Notes under the pieces: generated by a model
What the model saw: only the letters and a program-made list of their open reading frames with translations
Told to the model about the DNA's origin: nothing
The model's database searches: none
Assembly: GCF_013184525.1 (NCBI RefSeq)
Contig: NZ_JAAOIZ010000005.1
Coordinates: 434,001 to 498,000 of the forward strand
Direction: 5' to 3'
DNA length: 64,000 nucleotides
Source: Chryseobacterium sp. LAM-KRS1
GTDB taxonomy: Bacteria > Bacteroidota > Bacteroidia > Flavobacteriales > Weeksellaceae
Shown here: positions 17,211 through 24,826 of the stretch, in pieces
Numbering within the stretch: position 1 is the stretch's first letter
How the letters are laid out: each line of letters starts with the position of its first letter
Made by a program: the position numbers and the translations under genes

Positions 17211-17780
17211 TTAATAAAAAGCATACAATATTACCGGTAGTTTAGATGAATCAATAAAGCGGGCGGTTTGTTGAAAAGCACCAGACGATAACATCGGACA
17301 GCCAAGGCTCAGACAAGCAGGAGTTTGTGATTCTTTATCCGGTATGCATCCGTATGAATGAATAACAATAGCTCTGCCCATTGCATTATTATTGCTTGAA
17401 TCAAGACCGTTTAACCGGTAAGATTTCCCGAACTTCCCTATATAACTTTCTTTGATTTCAAATTTCCCCAAGGAAGACTGATAAGAGCCTTCAGTATTAC
17501 TAAAGCTAAGGACGTCCGTGTTTTTATTAACGGAACCACTTCCATGAGAAACAATAGCCTGCTGAAGTATTGTATTATTTTTCAGGTCGTAAACAAAATA
17601 ACGGTATTTACCGGAGTGGATTTTATAATTAATGAATATAGCGAGGTCTTGATTATAACTTTTCCCGGCTAAGAATCTTTTAATTTCGATGATCTTTGCT
17701 TCCGGCAAATTAGAGTTGATCTGTGATTTAAAGCCCACAAAAATAAATAATACCAGAAAAAAGAACATTCTTTTTTGCAT
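17211..17780 (-). CDS. Murein L,D-transpeptidase catalytic domain protein
   Basis: This exported protein of 189 aa has an N-terminal signal peptide (residues ~1-20, FFFLVLFIFVGF). It carries the active-site region of the YkuD_2-type family: AIVIHSYGCIP followed by LSLGCPMLSSGAF, where the Cys in SLGCP is the expected nucleophile and the upstream His its partner. Such enzymes cross-link or modify peptidoglycan. It follows the LolD-like gene by 12 bp, so an envelope-related operon is likely. Confidence 0.85.
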   Translation of the reverse strand: MQKRMFFFLVLFIFVGFKSQINSNLPEAKIIEIKRFLAGKSYNQDLAIFINYKIHSGKYRYFVYDLKNNTILQQAIVSHGSGSVNKNTDVLSFSNTEGSYQSSLGKFEIKESYIGKFGKSYRLNGLDSSNNNAMGRAIVIHSYGCIPDKESQTPACLSLGCPMLSSGAFQQTARFIDSSKLPVILYAFY

Positions 17781-17792
17781 GATTGAAGCAAA

Positions 17793-18461
17793 CTATTCTA
17801 TAATCATTCCATCTTTCATCACAAGCTTACGGTCTGTAATCTCCGCAAGATTAGGATTATGGGTTACAATAACAAAGGTCTGATTATATTTATCCCTAAG
17901 GTCAAAAAATAAACGATGCAGATCATCCGCATTTTTTGAATCAAGATTCCCCGTTGGTTCATCAGCAAAAATAGTTTTGGGAGAATTGATAAGTGCCCTT
18001 GCTACCGCTACCCTTTGTGCTTCTCCACCAGATAACTGGTTCGGCTTATGATGCAATCTCTGTTCAATTCTTAGATCTTCAAACAGTGCATAAGCTTTTT
18101 CCAGCGCTTCTTTTTCATTTGCTCCTGCAATTTTGGTAGGTAACAAAACATTTTCCAGTGCTGTGAATTCAGGAAGCAACTGATGGAACTGAAATACAAA
18201 ACCAATATTCTGGTTTCTGAATTTAGAAAGCTGCTTATCTGTCATATTGATAAATGACTCGCCAGCCAATGTAATTTCGGTGTCGTAAAGTTTTGAATTA
18301 GTAGGTGAATCCAATGTTCCCAAAATCTGTAATAGAGTAGATTTTCCGGCTCCGGACTCTCCCACAATAGAAATTACTTCCCCGGTTTTGATATGAATAT
18401 CAACCCCTTTTAACACTTCTAAATTTCCATAAGATTTATGGATATTTCTTGCTATAATCAT
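17793..18461 (-). CDS. ABC transporter ATP-binding protein, LolD-like
   Basis: This is the ATPase subunit of a LolCDE/MacB-type ABC transporter (222 aa). Walker A is GESGAGKS at residues 34-41. The signature is [15 protein letters not shown] and Walker B with its Glu is [13 protein letters not shown]. The switch His is in VIVTHNP. The LDSPT spacing and EPTGNLD are typical of LolD. The permease partners (LolC/E) are not next to it. It heads a same-strand run with the L,D-transpeptidase, RadC, FemAB-like and PhyH-like genes. Lipoprotein release is the family role; the specific job is inferred. Confidence 0.88.
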   Translation of the reverse strand: MIIARNIHKSYGNLEVLKGVDIHIKTGEVISIVGESGAGKSTLLQILGTLDSPTNSKLYDTEITLAGESFINMTDKQLSKFRNQNIGFVFQFHQLLPEFTALENVLLPTKIAGANEKEALEKAYALFEDLRIEQRLHHKPNQLSGGEAQRVAVARALINSPKTIFADEPTGNLDSKNADDLHRLFFDLRDKYNQTFVIVTHNPNLAEITDRKLVMKDGMIIE

Positions 18462-18465
18462 GTTT

Positions 18466-18473
18466 CAAAAATA
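18466..18473 (-). promoter_or_regulatory. -7 element of the lolD-like gene
   Basis: CAAAAATA on the plus strand reads TATTTTTG on the minus strand, matching TAnnTTTG. It lies 4 bp before the ATG at 18461, again with almost no leader. No clear -33 box. Confidence 0.4.
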
Positions 18474-18554
18474 GTGAATATAAATAAAATTCTAATGATC
18501 TTACATTAATTTTTTAATGATTGAAATTCTATTGAGTTACAAGATCTATAAACA

Positions 18555-18582
18555 AAAAACCTCTCGTAACGAGAGGTTTTTA
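18555..18582 (-). terminator. Terminator after the pdhA-pdhC operon
   Basis: The hairpin ACCTCTCG / CGAGAGGT has a 3-nt loop. On the minus strand it is followed by a run of T, 25 bp after the E2 stop. Confidence 0.88.
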
Positions 18583-18601
18583 TCTATATCATCCGGATTT
18601 G

Positions 18602-20218
18602 TTACAGTAACAAAGTCAAAGGACTTTCCAGATATGTTTTTAAAGTCTGTAAGAATTGAGCTCCTGTAGCACCATCTACTACTCTGTGGTCACATGCTAA
18701 AGATAGCTTCATAATGTTTCCAACTACAATTTCTCCGTTTTTAACAATTGGTTTTTCAATGATTGCTCCAACAGAAAGGATTGCAGAGTTCGGTTGGTTG
18801 ATGATACTTGTAAATGTTTCAATTCCGAACATTCCAAGGTTAGAGATAGAGAATGTAGAACCTTCCATTTCATTTGCTTTTAAGCCTTTAGATTTAGCTC
18901 TTGAAGCCATATCTTTCACAGCCGCAGAAATCTGATTATAGTTCATCTGGTCTGTATTCTTAAGAACAGGAACTACCAAGCCATCAGGAATCGCAACGGC
19001 TACTCCGATATTGATGTTTCCTCTGTGAATGATCTTATCACCTGCCCAGCTTGAATTTACCTGCGGATGTTTTCTTAACGCAACAGCTGTTGCTTTAATG
19101 ATCATATCATTGAAAGAGATCTTCGTGTCTGGTAAGGAATTGATTTCTTTTCTTGCCTCAATTGCTTTATCCATATTGATCTCTACCATCAGGTAATAGT
19201 GAGGTGCAGAGAACTTACTTTCTGCAAGACGTTTTGCAATTATGCTTCTTACCTGAGAATTTGGAGTTTCCGTATCTTCTCCCTGAACAAAATTTAAAGC
19301 AACCTGAGCTGCAGGACTTGCCGTCGGAGCAGATGCTGCGGGCTTAGCCTGAGAAGGCTGATAATTTTCTATATCTTTTTTTACAATTCTTCCGTTTTCT
19401 CCGGAACCTTGTACACCATGGATATCCACCCCTTTTTCCTGAGCAATTTTCTTAGCCAAAGGAGAAATAGCAATTCTATCCGTAGATGATGAACTCACCG
19501 CCTGAGCAGCTGGTTTATCTTCTGCCTTCACTTCGGATTTTTGTTCAGCTGGTTTTTCTGAAACAGTACCTGATGATTTTGCAGCACCTACTCCTGAAAC
19601 ATCTGTTCCCGCAGGTCCTATAATTGCCAATACCGAATCTACCGGAGCTGCTCCGTTTTCTTCGACACCTTGCTTTAATAATACCCCGTTGAATTCAGAT
19701 TCAAAATCCTGAACAGCCTTGTCAGTTTCGATCTCCGCAAGAAGATCTCCTTCTTTTACGGTATCTCCTACGTTTTTATGCCATTTCGCTACCTTCCCTT
19801 CTGTCATTGTATCAGAAAGTCTTGGCATTGTAATCACTTCCACTCCTGCAGGAACTTCAGAAGAAGCTTGTTCTACACTCGTTTCTTTATTTTCGGTTTT
19901 AACCTCTTCTTCGGATTTTTTCTCTTCAGATCCTCCCGCTGCCGGAGCGCTTCCGCCTTTTAGTGAGGATATATCTTCACCTTCATTACCAATGATTGCA
20001 AGAACAGAATCTACAGCTGCAGCACCGCCTTCTTCTACACCTACGTACAAAAGGGTTCCTTCTATCTCAGATTCGAAATCCTGAACAGCTTTATCTGTTT
20101 CAATTTCAGCTAAAATATCTCCTTCTTTTACTTTATCTCCAACTTTTTTATGCCATTTCGCCACTTTCCCCTCCGTCATTGTGTCGGAAAGACGAGGCAT
20201 TGTAATTACTTCTGCCAT
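18602..20218 (-). CDS. pdhC: Pyruvate dehydrogenase E2 (dihydrolipoamide acetyltransferase), two lipoyl domains
   Basis: The E2 core of pyruvate dehydrogenase transfers acetyl groups to CoA. Two lipoyl domains at about residues 1-76 and 127-201 are nearly identical, with lipoyl lysines Lys43 and Lys167 in ETDKAVQDFES. Ala/Pro/Glu/Lys-rich linkers separate them. A peripheral subunit-binding domain follows (RIAISPLAKKIAQEKGVDI, ~248-285). The catalytic domain covers ~315-538 with ISFNDMIIKA and the active-site DHRVVDGATGAQFL. The length (538 aa) fits a two-lipoyl E2. It follows E1alpha by 96 bp on the same strand; E1beta and E3 are not in the window. DHRVVDG does not separate this from a 2-oxoacid E2, but the E1alpha partner supports pyruvate. 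Confidence 0.93.
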   Translation of the reverse strand: MAEVITMPRLSDTMTEGKVAKWHKKVGDKVKEGDILAEIETDKAVQDFESEIEGTLLYVGVEEGGAAAVDSVLAIIGNEGEDISSLKGGSAPAAGGSEEKKSEEEVKTENKETSVEQASSEVPAGVEVITMPRLSDTMTEGKVAKWHKNVGDTVKEGDLLAEIETDKAVQDFESEFNGVLLKQGVEENGAAPVDSVLAIIGPAGTDVSGVGAAKSSGTVSEKPAEQKSEVKAEDKPAAQAVSSSSTDRIAISPLAKKIAQEKGVDIHGVQGSGENGRIVKKDIENYQPSQAKPAASAPTASPAAQVALNFVQGEDTETPNSQVRSIIAKRLAESKFSAPHYYLMVEINMDKAIEARKEINSLPDTKISFNDMIIKATAVALRKHPQVNSSWAGDKIIHRGNINIGVAVAIPDGLVVPVLKNTDQMNYNQISAAVKDMASRAKSKGLKANEMEGSTFSISNLGMFGIETFTSIINQPNSAILSVGAIIEKPIVKNGEIVVGNIMKLSLACDHRVVDGATGAQFLQTLKTYLESPLTLLL

Positions 20219-20314
20219 AATTTTTTAATATGATAATGAATTAATTTGATAATTTGATAATGAAAGGGATATGATAATAACTCCCGGTCATCATCATATG
20301 ATCTCCTATTATGT
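20219..20314. repeat. Short imperfect TTTGATAAT-type repeats in the pdhA-pdhC spacer
   Basis: The 96-bp spacer contains several copies of GATAAT, including a near-tandem AATTTGATAATTTGATAA. A short palindrome-like ATGATCTCC region adjoins it. No coding sense. It could be slippage-prone filler or a weak internal regulatory site. Confidence 0.4.
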
Positions 20315-21316
20315 TTAGTTTTCCAGTTTATCTACGAATGGGAAATCTTCCTGTGCATATACATACTCATAGATTTTTTCCGCGGTTGGATATGGGGAAT
20401 TTTCCATAAATTCCACACACTCGTCAACAAAATCTCTGGATTTATTTTCAATAGTTTCCAATTCTGCTTCTGTAGCCCAGTTATTCGCAAGGATTCTTTC
20501 TTTTACCAATTCGATTGGATCATCTTTTTTATGGATAGATACTTCTTCCTTGGATCTGTACGGCTCAGCATCCGACATCGAGTGACCTCTGTAACGGTAT
20601 GTCCTTGCTTCAATGAATGTAGGCCCATCACCTCTTCTTGCTCTTTCTATAGCTTCATAAGCTGCCTCAGCCACTTTTTCAGGATCCATTGCATCTACTG
20701 CAAGACAAGGCATTTCATATCCTAATCCTAATTTGTAGATATCTTCATGGTTGGCAGTTCTTTTTACAGAAGTTCCCATCGCATACTGGTTGTTCTCTAC
20801 CACAAATACTACCGGAAGCTTCCAGTTCATTGCCATGTTAAATGTCTCATGTAATGATCCCTGTCTTGCTGCTCCATCTCCAAAGAAACAGATATTTACA
20901 GCTTTTCTGTCAAAATACTTATCAGCGAAAGCAATACCAGCTCCCAAAGGAATTTGTCCTCCTACAATACCGTGACCTCCGTAAAAACGGTGCTCCTTAC
21001 TAAAAATATGCATAGATCCACCCATACCTCCGGATGTACCTGTAGCCTTTCCGCAAAGTTCTGCCATAATTCTTTTAGGGTCTACTCCCATTGCCATTGG
21101 ATGAATATGACATCTGTAAGCAGTAATCATACTATCTTTGGTTAAATCCATTGCATGGGTAAATCCGGCTGGAATAGCTTCCTGACCGTTATACAAATGT
21201 AAAAAACCTCTGATTTTTTGTTTTAGATAAAGAGAACGGCATTTGTCTTCAAACCTTCTCCACATTGTCATATCTTCATACCACTTAAGGTATACCTCTT
21301 TAGAAAATTCTTTCAT
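20315..21316 (-). CDS. pdhA: Pyruvate dehydrogenase E1 component, alpha subunit
   Basis: This is the thiamine-diphosphate-binding alpha chain of the E1 decarboxylase. The ThDP motif is FFGDGAARQGSLHETFN with the downstream VVFVVENNQYAMGTS. The phosphorylation-loop-like region is TYRYRGHSMSDAEPYRS, characteristic of E1alpha. The 333-aa length is normal. The adjacent E2 gene on the same strand points to pyruvate dehydrogenase. The beta chain must be encoded elsewhere, which is common in flavobacteria. Confidence 0.94.
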   Translation of the reverse strand: MKEFSKEVYLKWYEDMTMWRRFEDKCRSLYLKQKIRGFLHLYNGQEAIPAGFTHAMDLTKDSMITAYRCHIHPMAMGVDPKRIMAELCGKATGTSGGMGGSMHIFSKEHRFYGGHGIVGGQIPLGAGIAFADKYFDRKAVNICFFGDGAARQGSLHETFNMAMNWKLPVVFVVENNQYAMGTSVKRTANHEDIYKLGLGYEMPCLAVDAMDPEKVAEAAYEAIERARRGDGPTFIEARTYRYRGHSMSDAEPYRSKEEVSIHKKDDPIELVKERILANNWATEAELETIENKSRDFVDECVEFMENSPYPTAEKIYEYVYAQEDFPFVDKLEN

Positions 21317-21353
21317 GTGCTAGCTCTTGCTTATTTATTATGAAATAGTTGAG

Positions 21354-21361
21354 CAAAATTA
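21354..21361 (-). promoter_or_regulatory. -7 element of pdhA
   Basis: GCAAAATTA reads TAATTTTGC on the minus strand, a good TAnnTTTG match 37 bp before the pdhA ATG. No -33 box at normal spacing. It is divergent from the PAP2-gene promoter. Confidence 0.45.
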
Positions 21362-21395
21362 TAAAAAAAACTTTGTTTTTATTGTATACATACCA

Positions 21396-21425
21396 ATTGT
21401 TTTTTTACTTATAATGTTATATTTG
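21396..21425 (+). promoter_or_regulatory. Promoter of the PAP2-like gene
   Basis: ATTG (21396-21399), 18 bp, then TATATTTG (21418-21425). Both boxes fit the Bacteroidota consensus; the ATG follows 16 bp later. Confidence 0.65.
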
Positions 21426-21441
21426 AGTTTTTAATTTAAAC

Positions 21442-22044
21442 ATGGAAGAAAAACAAACATCCGCATTGCATAAAATCTCCAGAATTATCTCAGAATTTTT
21501 CAGTCCGCTGGTATCTTTATTTTTATTCTTTGTTTATAAAAGTGTTCGTGAATATTCCCTTAAAGACTCAGTTACTTACTTTCTTCCTATTTTACTTATC
21601 ATTATAATTCCTATTATTATCTGGCTGATCTGGAATGTAAAAACCGGAAGATATACCAATATGGATGTTTCAAACAGGCTTCAGAGGAAGACATTTTATA
21701 TTTTTGCTGCAATTGCTGTGATTGCCTATTTACTTTTTCACTATATCAAATATGGCTCACTGGATTTTCTAATGCTTTTTATCCTTATTCTCCTTTTTTC
21801 CTTACAGATAAGTAATTTTTTTATTAAAAGCTCTATGCATACGGCCTTCAATGTTTTTGTCGCCGGCTTATTTTATGCCATTAGTTGGAAAATGGGACTT
21901 TTATGGCTGGGAATAGCTGTTCTTGTGGGAATTACAAGAGTAATATTAAAGAGGCATACTATAAAAGAAGTATTTATGGGTGCAGCAATAGCATTTTTAA
22001 TTTCTTTTCTTTATCTTTATTGCAGTATACACTTTCAACATTAG
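21442..22044 (+). CDS. PAP2-superfamily-like membrane protein
   Basis: This 200-aa integral membrane protein has about six hydrophobic segments. Near the C-terminus are a conserved-looking SSMHTAFNVFVAG and then VGITRVILKRHTIKEVFMG. They resemble the PAP2 SGH and SR-x5-H-x3-D motifs, but Asp is replaced by Glu and SGH by SMH. It might be a membrane lipid or isoprenoid phosphatase, or an inactive relative. A BlaI-type regulator follows within 8 bp on the same strand and may be cotranscribed. Confidence 0.65.
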   Translation: MEEKQTSALHKISRIISEFFSPLVSLFLFFVYKSVREYSLKDSVTYFLPILLIIIIPIIIWLIWNVKTGRYTNMDVSNRLQRKTFYIFAAIAVIAYLLFHYIKYGSLDFLMLFILILLFSLQISNFFIKSSMHTAFNVFVAGLFYAISWKMGLLWLGIAVLVGITRVILKRHTIKEVFMGAAIAFLISFLYLYCSIHFQH

Positions 22045-22052
22045 AATATCTT

Positions 22053-22520
22053 ATGAAAATAAATCATCTTACAACTGCAGAAGAAAACTTAATGAAGCTA
22101 TTTTGGAAGCTCGATTCATTCTACCTGAAAGATGTTATGGAGCAGCATCCGGAACCAAAACCACACCAGAATACTGTATCCACTTACCTGAAGATCCTTG
22201 TTGAAAAGGGATATCTTTCTACACAGAAAGAAGGCAGGATTTTTAAATATTCAGTCACCATACCCTATGAACATTATAAAAAGTTTTTATTAAAAGAACT
22301 TTCGCATAACTTCTTTCATGATTCGGGAAAAGAGATCTTACAATTCCTATTGAATGAAAAATTAATATCACAGGATGATTTAAAAGAGTATTTCGATCTT
22401 AAAATTGAAATAAAACCGGTAAAAACCAAAATACCGAAGCTGGAGATTGCCAATGAGATCCTTAATCCCAAAAAGGATAAGAAAAACAGGGATAAAAAGA
22501 AAAAGAAGAAAAAAGATTAG
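22053..22520 (+). CDS. BlaI/MecI/CopY-family transcriptional regulator
   Basis: This 155-aa winged-helix repressor starts at ATG 22053; the open frame runs further upstream but overlaps the PAP2-like gene. The DNA-binding domain is LTTAEENLMKLFWKLDSFYLK to ILVEKGYLSTQKEGRIFKY (about residues 6-70). The dimer region shows LLKELSHNFFHDSGKEILQF. The last ~20 residues are almost all Lys and Asp. BlaI family members normally sit beside a BlaR1/M56 sensor protease; none is visible here, so its signal is unclear. It may regulate the preceding membrane gene or act elsewhere. Confidence 0.85.
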   Translation: MKINHLTTAEENLMKLFWKLDSFYLKDVMEQHPEPKPHQNTVSTYLKILVEKGYLSTQKEGRIFKYSVTIPYEHYKKFLLKELSHNFFHDSGKEILQFLLNEKLISQDDLKEYFDLKIEIKPVKTKIPKLEIANEILNPKKDKKNRDKKKKKKKD

Positions 22521-22619
22521 CCCCCGAAGAAGGCATATTTATAAATAAGTAAAACAGTATCGTATAAATTTATTTATATTGATTAATTAACAAGGAACAC
22601 GAAATAAAAAGACATAAAA

Positions 22620-22641
22620 AAAGCGGCTTAAAAGCCGCTTA
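22620..22641. terminator. Bidirectional terminator between the BlaI-type and RRM genes
   Basis: The hairpin AAGCGGCTT / AAGCCGCTT has a 2-nt loop. A-rich sequence on the left and T-rich sequence on the right let it serve both converging genes. Confidence 0.88.
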
Positions 22642-22647
22642 TATTTT

Positions 22648-23004
22648 TTACCAACGATTTCCGCCGCCGTTTCCACCACGGTTGTTACCACCGCCGTATC
22701 CACCGCCTCTGTTGTTTCCATAACCACCACTTCTGTTGTTATCGAAACTTCTTCTTGGCTTCTCCTCTCTTGGTTTAGCTTCTGAAACGTTAAGTGTTTT
22801 TCCGTTAAATTCTTTTGCGTTTAATGCTTCAATAGCTTGCTTTCCTTCTTCTTCTCCCATTTCTATGAAACCAAAACCTCTGGAACGTCCAGTTTCCTTG
22901 TCTGTAATGATTTTAGCAGAAGATACTTCTCCAAATTCTGCGAATAAATCTTGTAATTCGTACTCTTTAGTTGAGTAATTGATGTTTGAAACAAAAATGT
23001 TCAT
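22648..23004 (-). CDS. RRM-domain RNA-binding protein with Gly-rich tail
   Basis: This small RNA-binding protein (118 aa) has one RRM at residues 1-76. RNP2 is IFVSNI (3-8) and RNP1 is RGFGFIEM (42-49), both intact. The tail (from ~82) is rich in Gly, Asn and Arg in GGGYGGGNNRGG style, as in the cold-inducible RRM proteins of Bacteroidota and cyanobacteria. Likely role: single-stranded RNA binding or chaperoning. A 577-bp AT-rich stretch lies upstream, so long leader-based control is possible. Confidence 0.92.
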   Translation of the reverse strand: MNIFVSNINYSTKEYELQDLFAEFGEVSSAKIITDKETGRSRGFGFIEMGEEEGKQAIEALNAKEFNGKTLNVSEAKPREEKPRRSFDNNRSGGYGNNRGGGYGGGNNRGGNGGGNRW

Positions 23005-23581
23005 TGTTAAATAAAATTATAATAATTAATAAAAATTTGGTATATAAAAGAAAAGCAACATATATTAAATGAACAAATATTGATTCCAAATATAAACGTT
23101 CGCAAGATACAATTTAAAATTTCAAATCAAAGCGTTTTTACAAGTATTTTATCACCCATATTTGATCTATTTACAAAAATTATCGTAAAACAATATTTTA
23201 TATATGTATATCAATAATATTATAAGCAATATTTGGGAAAATTAAATATTTTTTAACACTAGATCTTATAGTAAAATGACACTTATATAGCAACAAATAC
23301 TATTAAATTGCTAAAATGCAAGCTAAAACCACATCTATTTAAGCTTATCATTGAATATTTTTTAATAAACACAACTACATATTTTTAAAACACTATATAT
23401 CAAATGATTAAATAAAACGGAAATAATAAAAAATGAAAAAAGATGATATGATAAGTTTGATATTGCTAAATGATGAAATTTTCTGATCGAGAAAATAAAT
23501 ATTTCTCTTTTGATAACTAAATCCTATTCGTTTGATTAAGCCAGTTTTTAGCGCTAAATTTGTGGGGCAAATTATTAAGGT
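23005..23581. other. Long AT-rich intergenic region (577 bp)
   Basis: No convincing protein-coding or tRNA gene is seen between the RRM gene and the thioesterase gene. It is over 75% A/T by eye. A possible minus-strand -7 box for the RRM gene is CAAATATA at 23087-23094 (TATATTTG), without a well-spaced -33 box. The right end holds the thioesterase promoter. The rest is unassigned and could include a structured leader or a small RNA. Confidence 0.6.
23531..23562 (+). promoter_or_regulatory. Promoter of the thioesterase-AraC genes
   Basis: TTTG (23531-23534), 20 bp, then TAAATTTG (23555-23562): both boxes match the consensus exactly. The ATG follows 19 bp later. Confidence 0.75.
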
Positions 23582-23977
23582 ATGAACTATCACACTAGAA
23601 AATGGGTAAAACCCGAAGATCTGAATCCTAATCATTCACTTTTTGGAGGCAGGTTATTACAATGGATCGATGAAGAAGCTGCTCTCTATGCTATCATTCA
23701 GTTAGAAAACACAAAAGTGGTTACGAAGTTCATTTCGGAAATCAACTTCGTTAGTTCTGCCAAACAGGGAGATATTGTTGAAATCGGGATTGAAGTAACA
23801 GCATTCGGTTCAAGTTCTATTACATTGCGATGCGAGGTACGAAATAAAATGACGCATCAAACTATTATCACGGTAGATAAAATTGTAATGGTCAATTTAG
23901 GTGAAGACGGAAATCCTCTTCCTCATGGCAAAACGCAGGTAGAATTCGTAAAGGACCGATTAAATAACCAGCTATGA
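23582..23977 (+). CDS. Acyl-CoA thioesterase, hotdog fold (YciA-like)
   Basis: This 131-aa single-hotdog thioesterase has the family segment NHSLFGGRLLQWIDEEAALYA, in which the catalytic Asp is in WIDE, followed by VVTKFISEINFVSSAKQGD. It probably hydrolyses acyl-CoA esters. It overlaps the following AraC-type gene (ATGA at 23974-23977), so they share an operon driven by the promoter at 23531. No role in metal handling is apparent. Confidence 0.88.
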   Translation: MNYHTRKWVKPEDLNPNHSLFGGRLLQWIDEEAALYAIIQLENTKVVTKFISEINFVSSAKQGDIVEIGIEVTAFGSSSITLRCEVRNKMTHQTIITVDKIVMVNLGEDGNPLPHGKTQVEFVKDRLNNQL

Positions 23978-24534
23978 AAATTTTCATCAAAAATATGGTT
24001 TGCGGCAGGTGCATTTCTGCCGTTTCTTCTATTTTTAATGATTTTGGGATCGGAATACAATCCATACAACTTGGGGAAGTGGAAACGGAATCAGATATTT
24101 CAGATCATGATATGCGTTCCATTGAAACAGAATTGGAAAAAACAGGTTTTGAAAGAATAAAGGATTCCTCCCATCAACTTGTTGAGAAAATCAAAAATCT
24201 CATTATTACCAAAATCAGCGAACTCGATATCGATGAAGACTTTTTATTATCAGAATTTCTGGCTTCAAAAATACATAAGGATTACAGTTCCCTTTCAAAA
24301 ACCTTTTCCCAAAATGAGAATATTACTTTGGAGCAGTTTTTTATCCTTCAAAAAATAGAGAAGGTAAAGGAGCTTCTTTTGTATAATGAATTTACGTTAA
24401 CGGAAATTGCAGGAAAGCTTGGTTATAAAAGTGTACAGCATTTATCCTCACAATTCAGAAACAGCACAGGATTCACCCCTACTGAGTTTAAAAAACTGAA
24501 AGTCCATAACAGAAAACCGCTTGACAGTTTTTGA
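23974..24534 (+). CDS. AraC-type regulator with N-terminal CxxC metal-binding-like domain
   Basis: This 186-aa protein seems to combine two parts. Residues 1-70 resemble a heavy-metal-associated domain: it starts with MKIFIKNMVCGRCISAV, with Cys10 and Cys13, and has a beta-alpha-beta pattern. Residues ~85-180 are an AraC helix-turn-helix pair (ASKIHKDYSSLSKTF, LTEIAGKLGYKSVQHLSSQF, TGFTPTEFKKL). It lacks the usual cupin sensor. Next downstream on the same strand, 292 bp away, is a copper ATPase gene, so it may sense copper and control that gene. It is translationally coupled to the thioesterase gene. Metal binding and target are inferred. Confidence 0.8.
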   Translation: MKIFIKNMVCGRCISAVSSIFNDFGIGIQSIQLGEVETESDISDHDMRSIETELEKTGFERIKDSSHQLVEKIKNLIITKISELDIDEDFLLSEFLASKIHKDYSSLSKTFSQNENITLEQFFILQKIEKVKELLLYNEFTLTEIAGKLGYKSVQHLSSQFRNSTGFTPTEFKKLKVHNRKPLDSF

Positions 24535-24826
24535 GTGAAGTACCAGAGCGTATGGGATTAGTGAGAGTCTACGTGTTTAAGGTTTTAAGCACATTACAGT
24601 TAAAGATTATAAAAATAGCTTTTAAGTAGATTAGTACTTCAGTACTACAAGATCATAAAATCCCAAATAACTCAATATTACTCCATTATTCAATACCCTA
24701 ATACCCTAACACCCTCCGACTCTCAAACATCCAAATACCCGATTTCCCAAATTCTATAACTATTATCCTTAAATTTATAACATACATTATTTTCCTTTAC
24801 GGAATTTTGTATTATAATTTAAGATC
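24535..24826. other. Intergenic region with CCCTAA-like microrepeats
   Basis: This 292-bp spacer lies before copA. It contains ATACCCTAATACCCTAACA-type short repeats (about 24693-24720) and a small palindrome AGTACT-TC-AGTACT near 24646. No ORF of note. The copA promoter is presumably within the last ~100 bp but is not clear. Confidence 0.55.

Noticed and set aside
19719-20084. 121-aa plus-strand open frame and others opposite the E2 gene
   Set aside because: They are antisense to the repeated lipoyl domains and Ser/Ala-rich linkers. They look like mirror images of these, not genes.
21885-22052. Upstream extension of the BlaI-type gene
   Set aside because: This frame overlaps the PAP2-like gene. 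The family's conserved start fits ATG at 22053.
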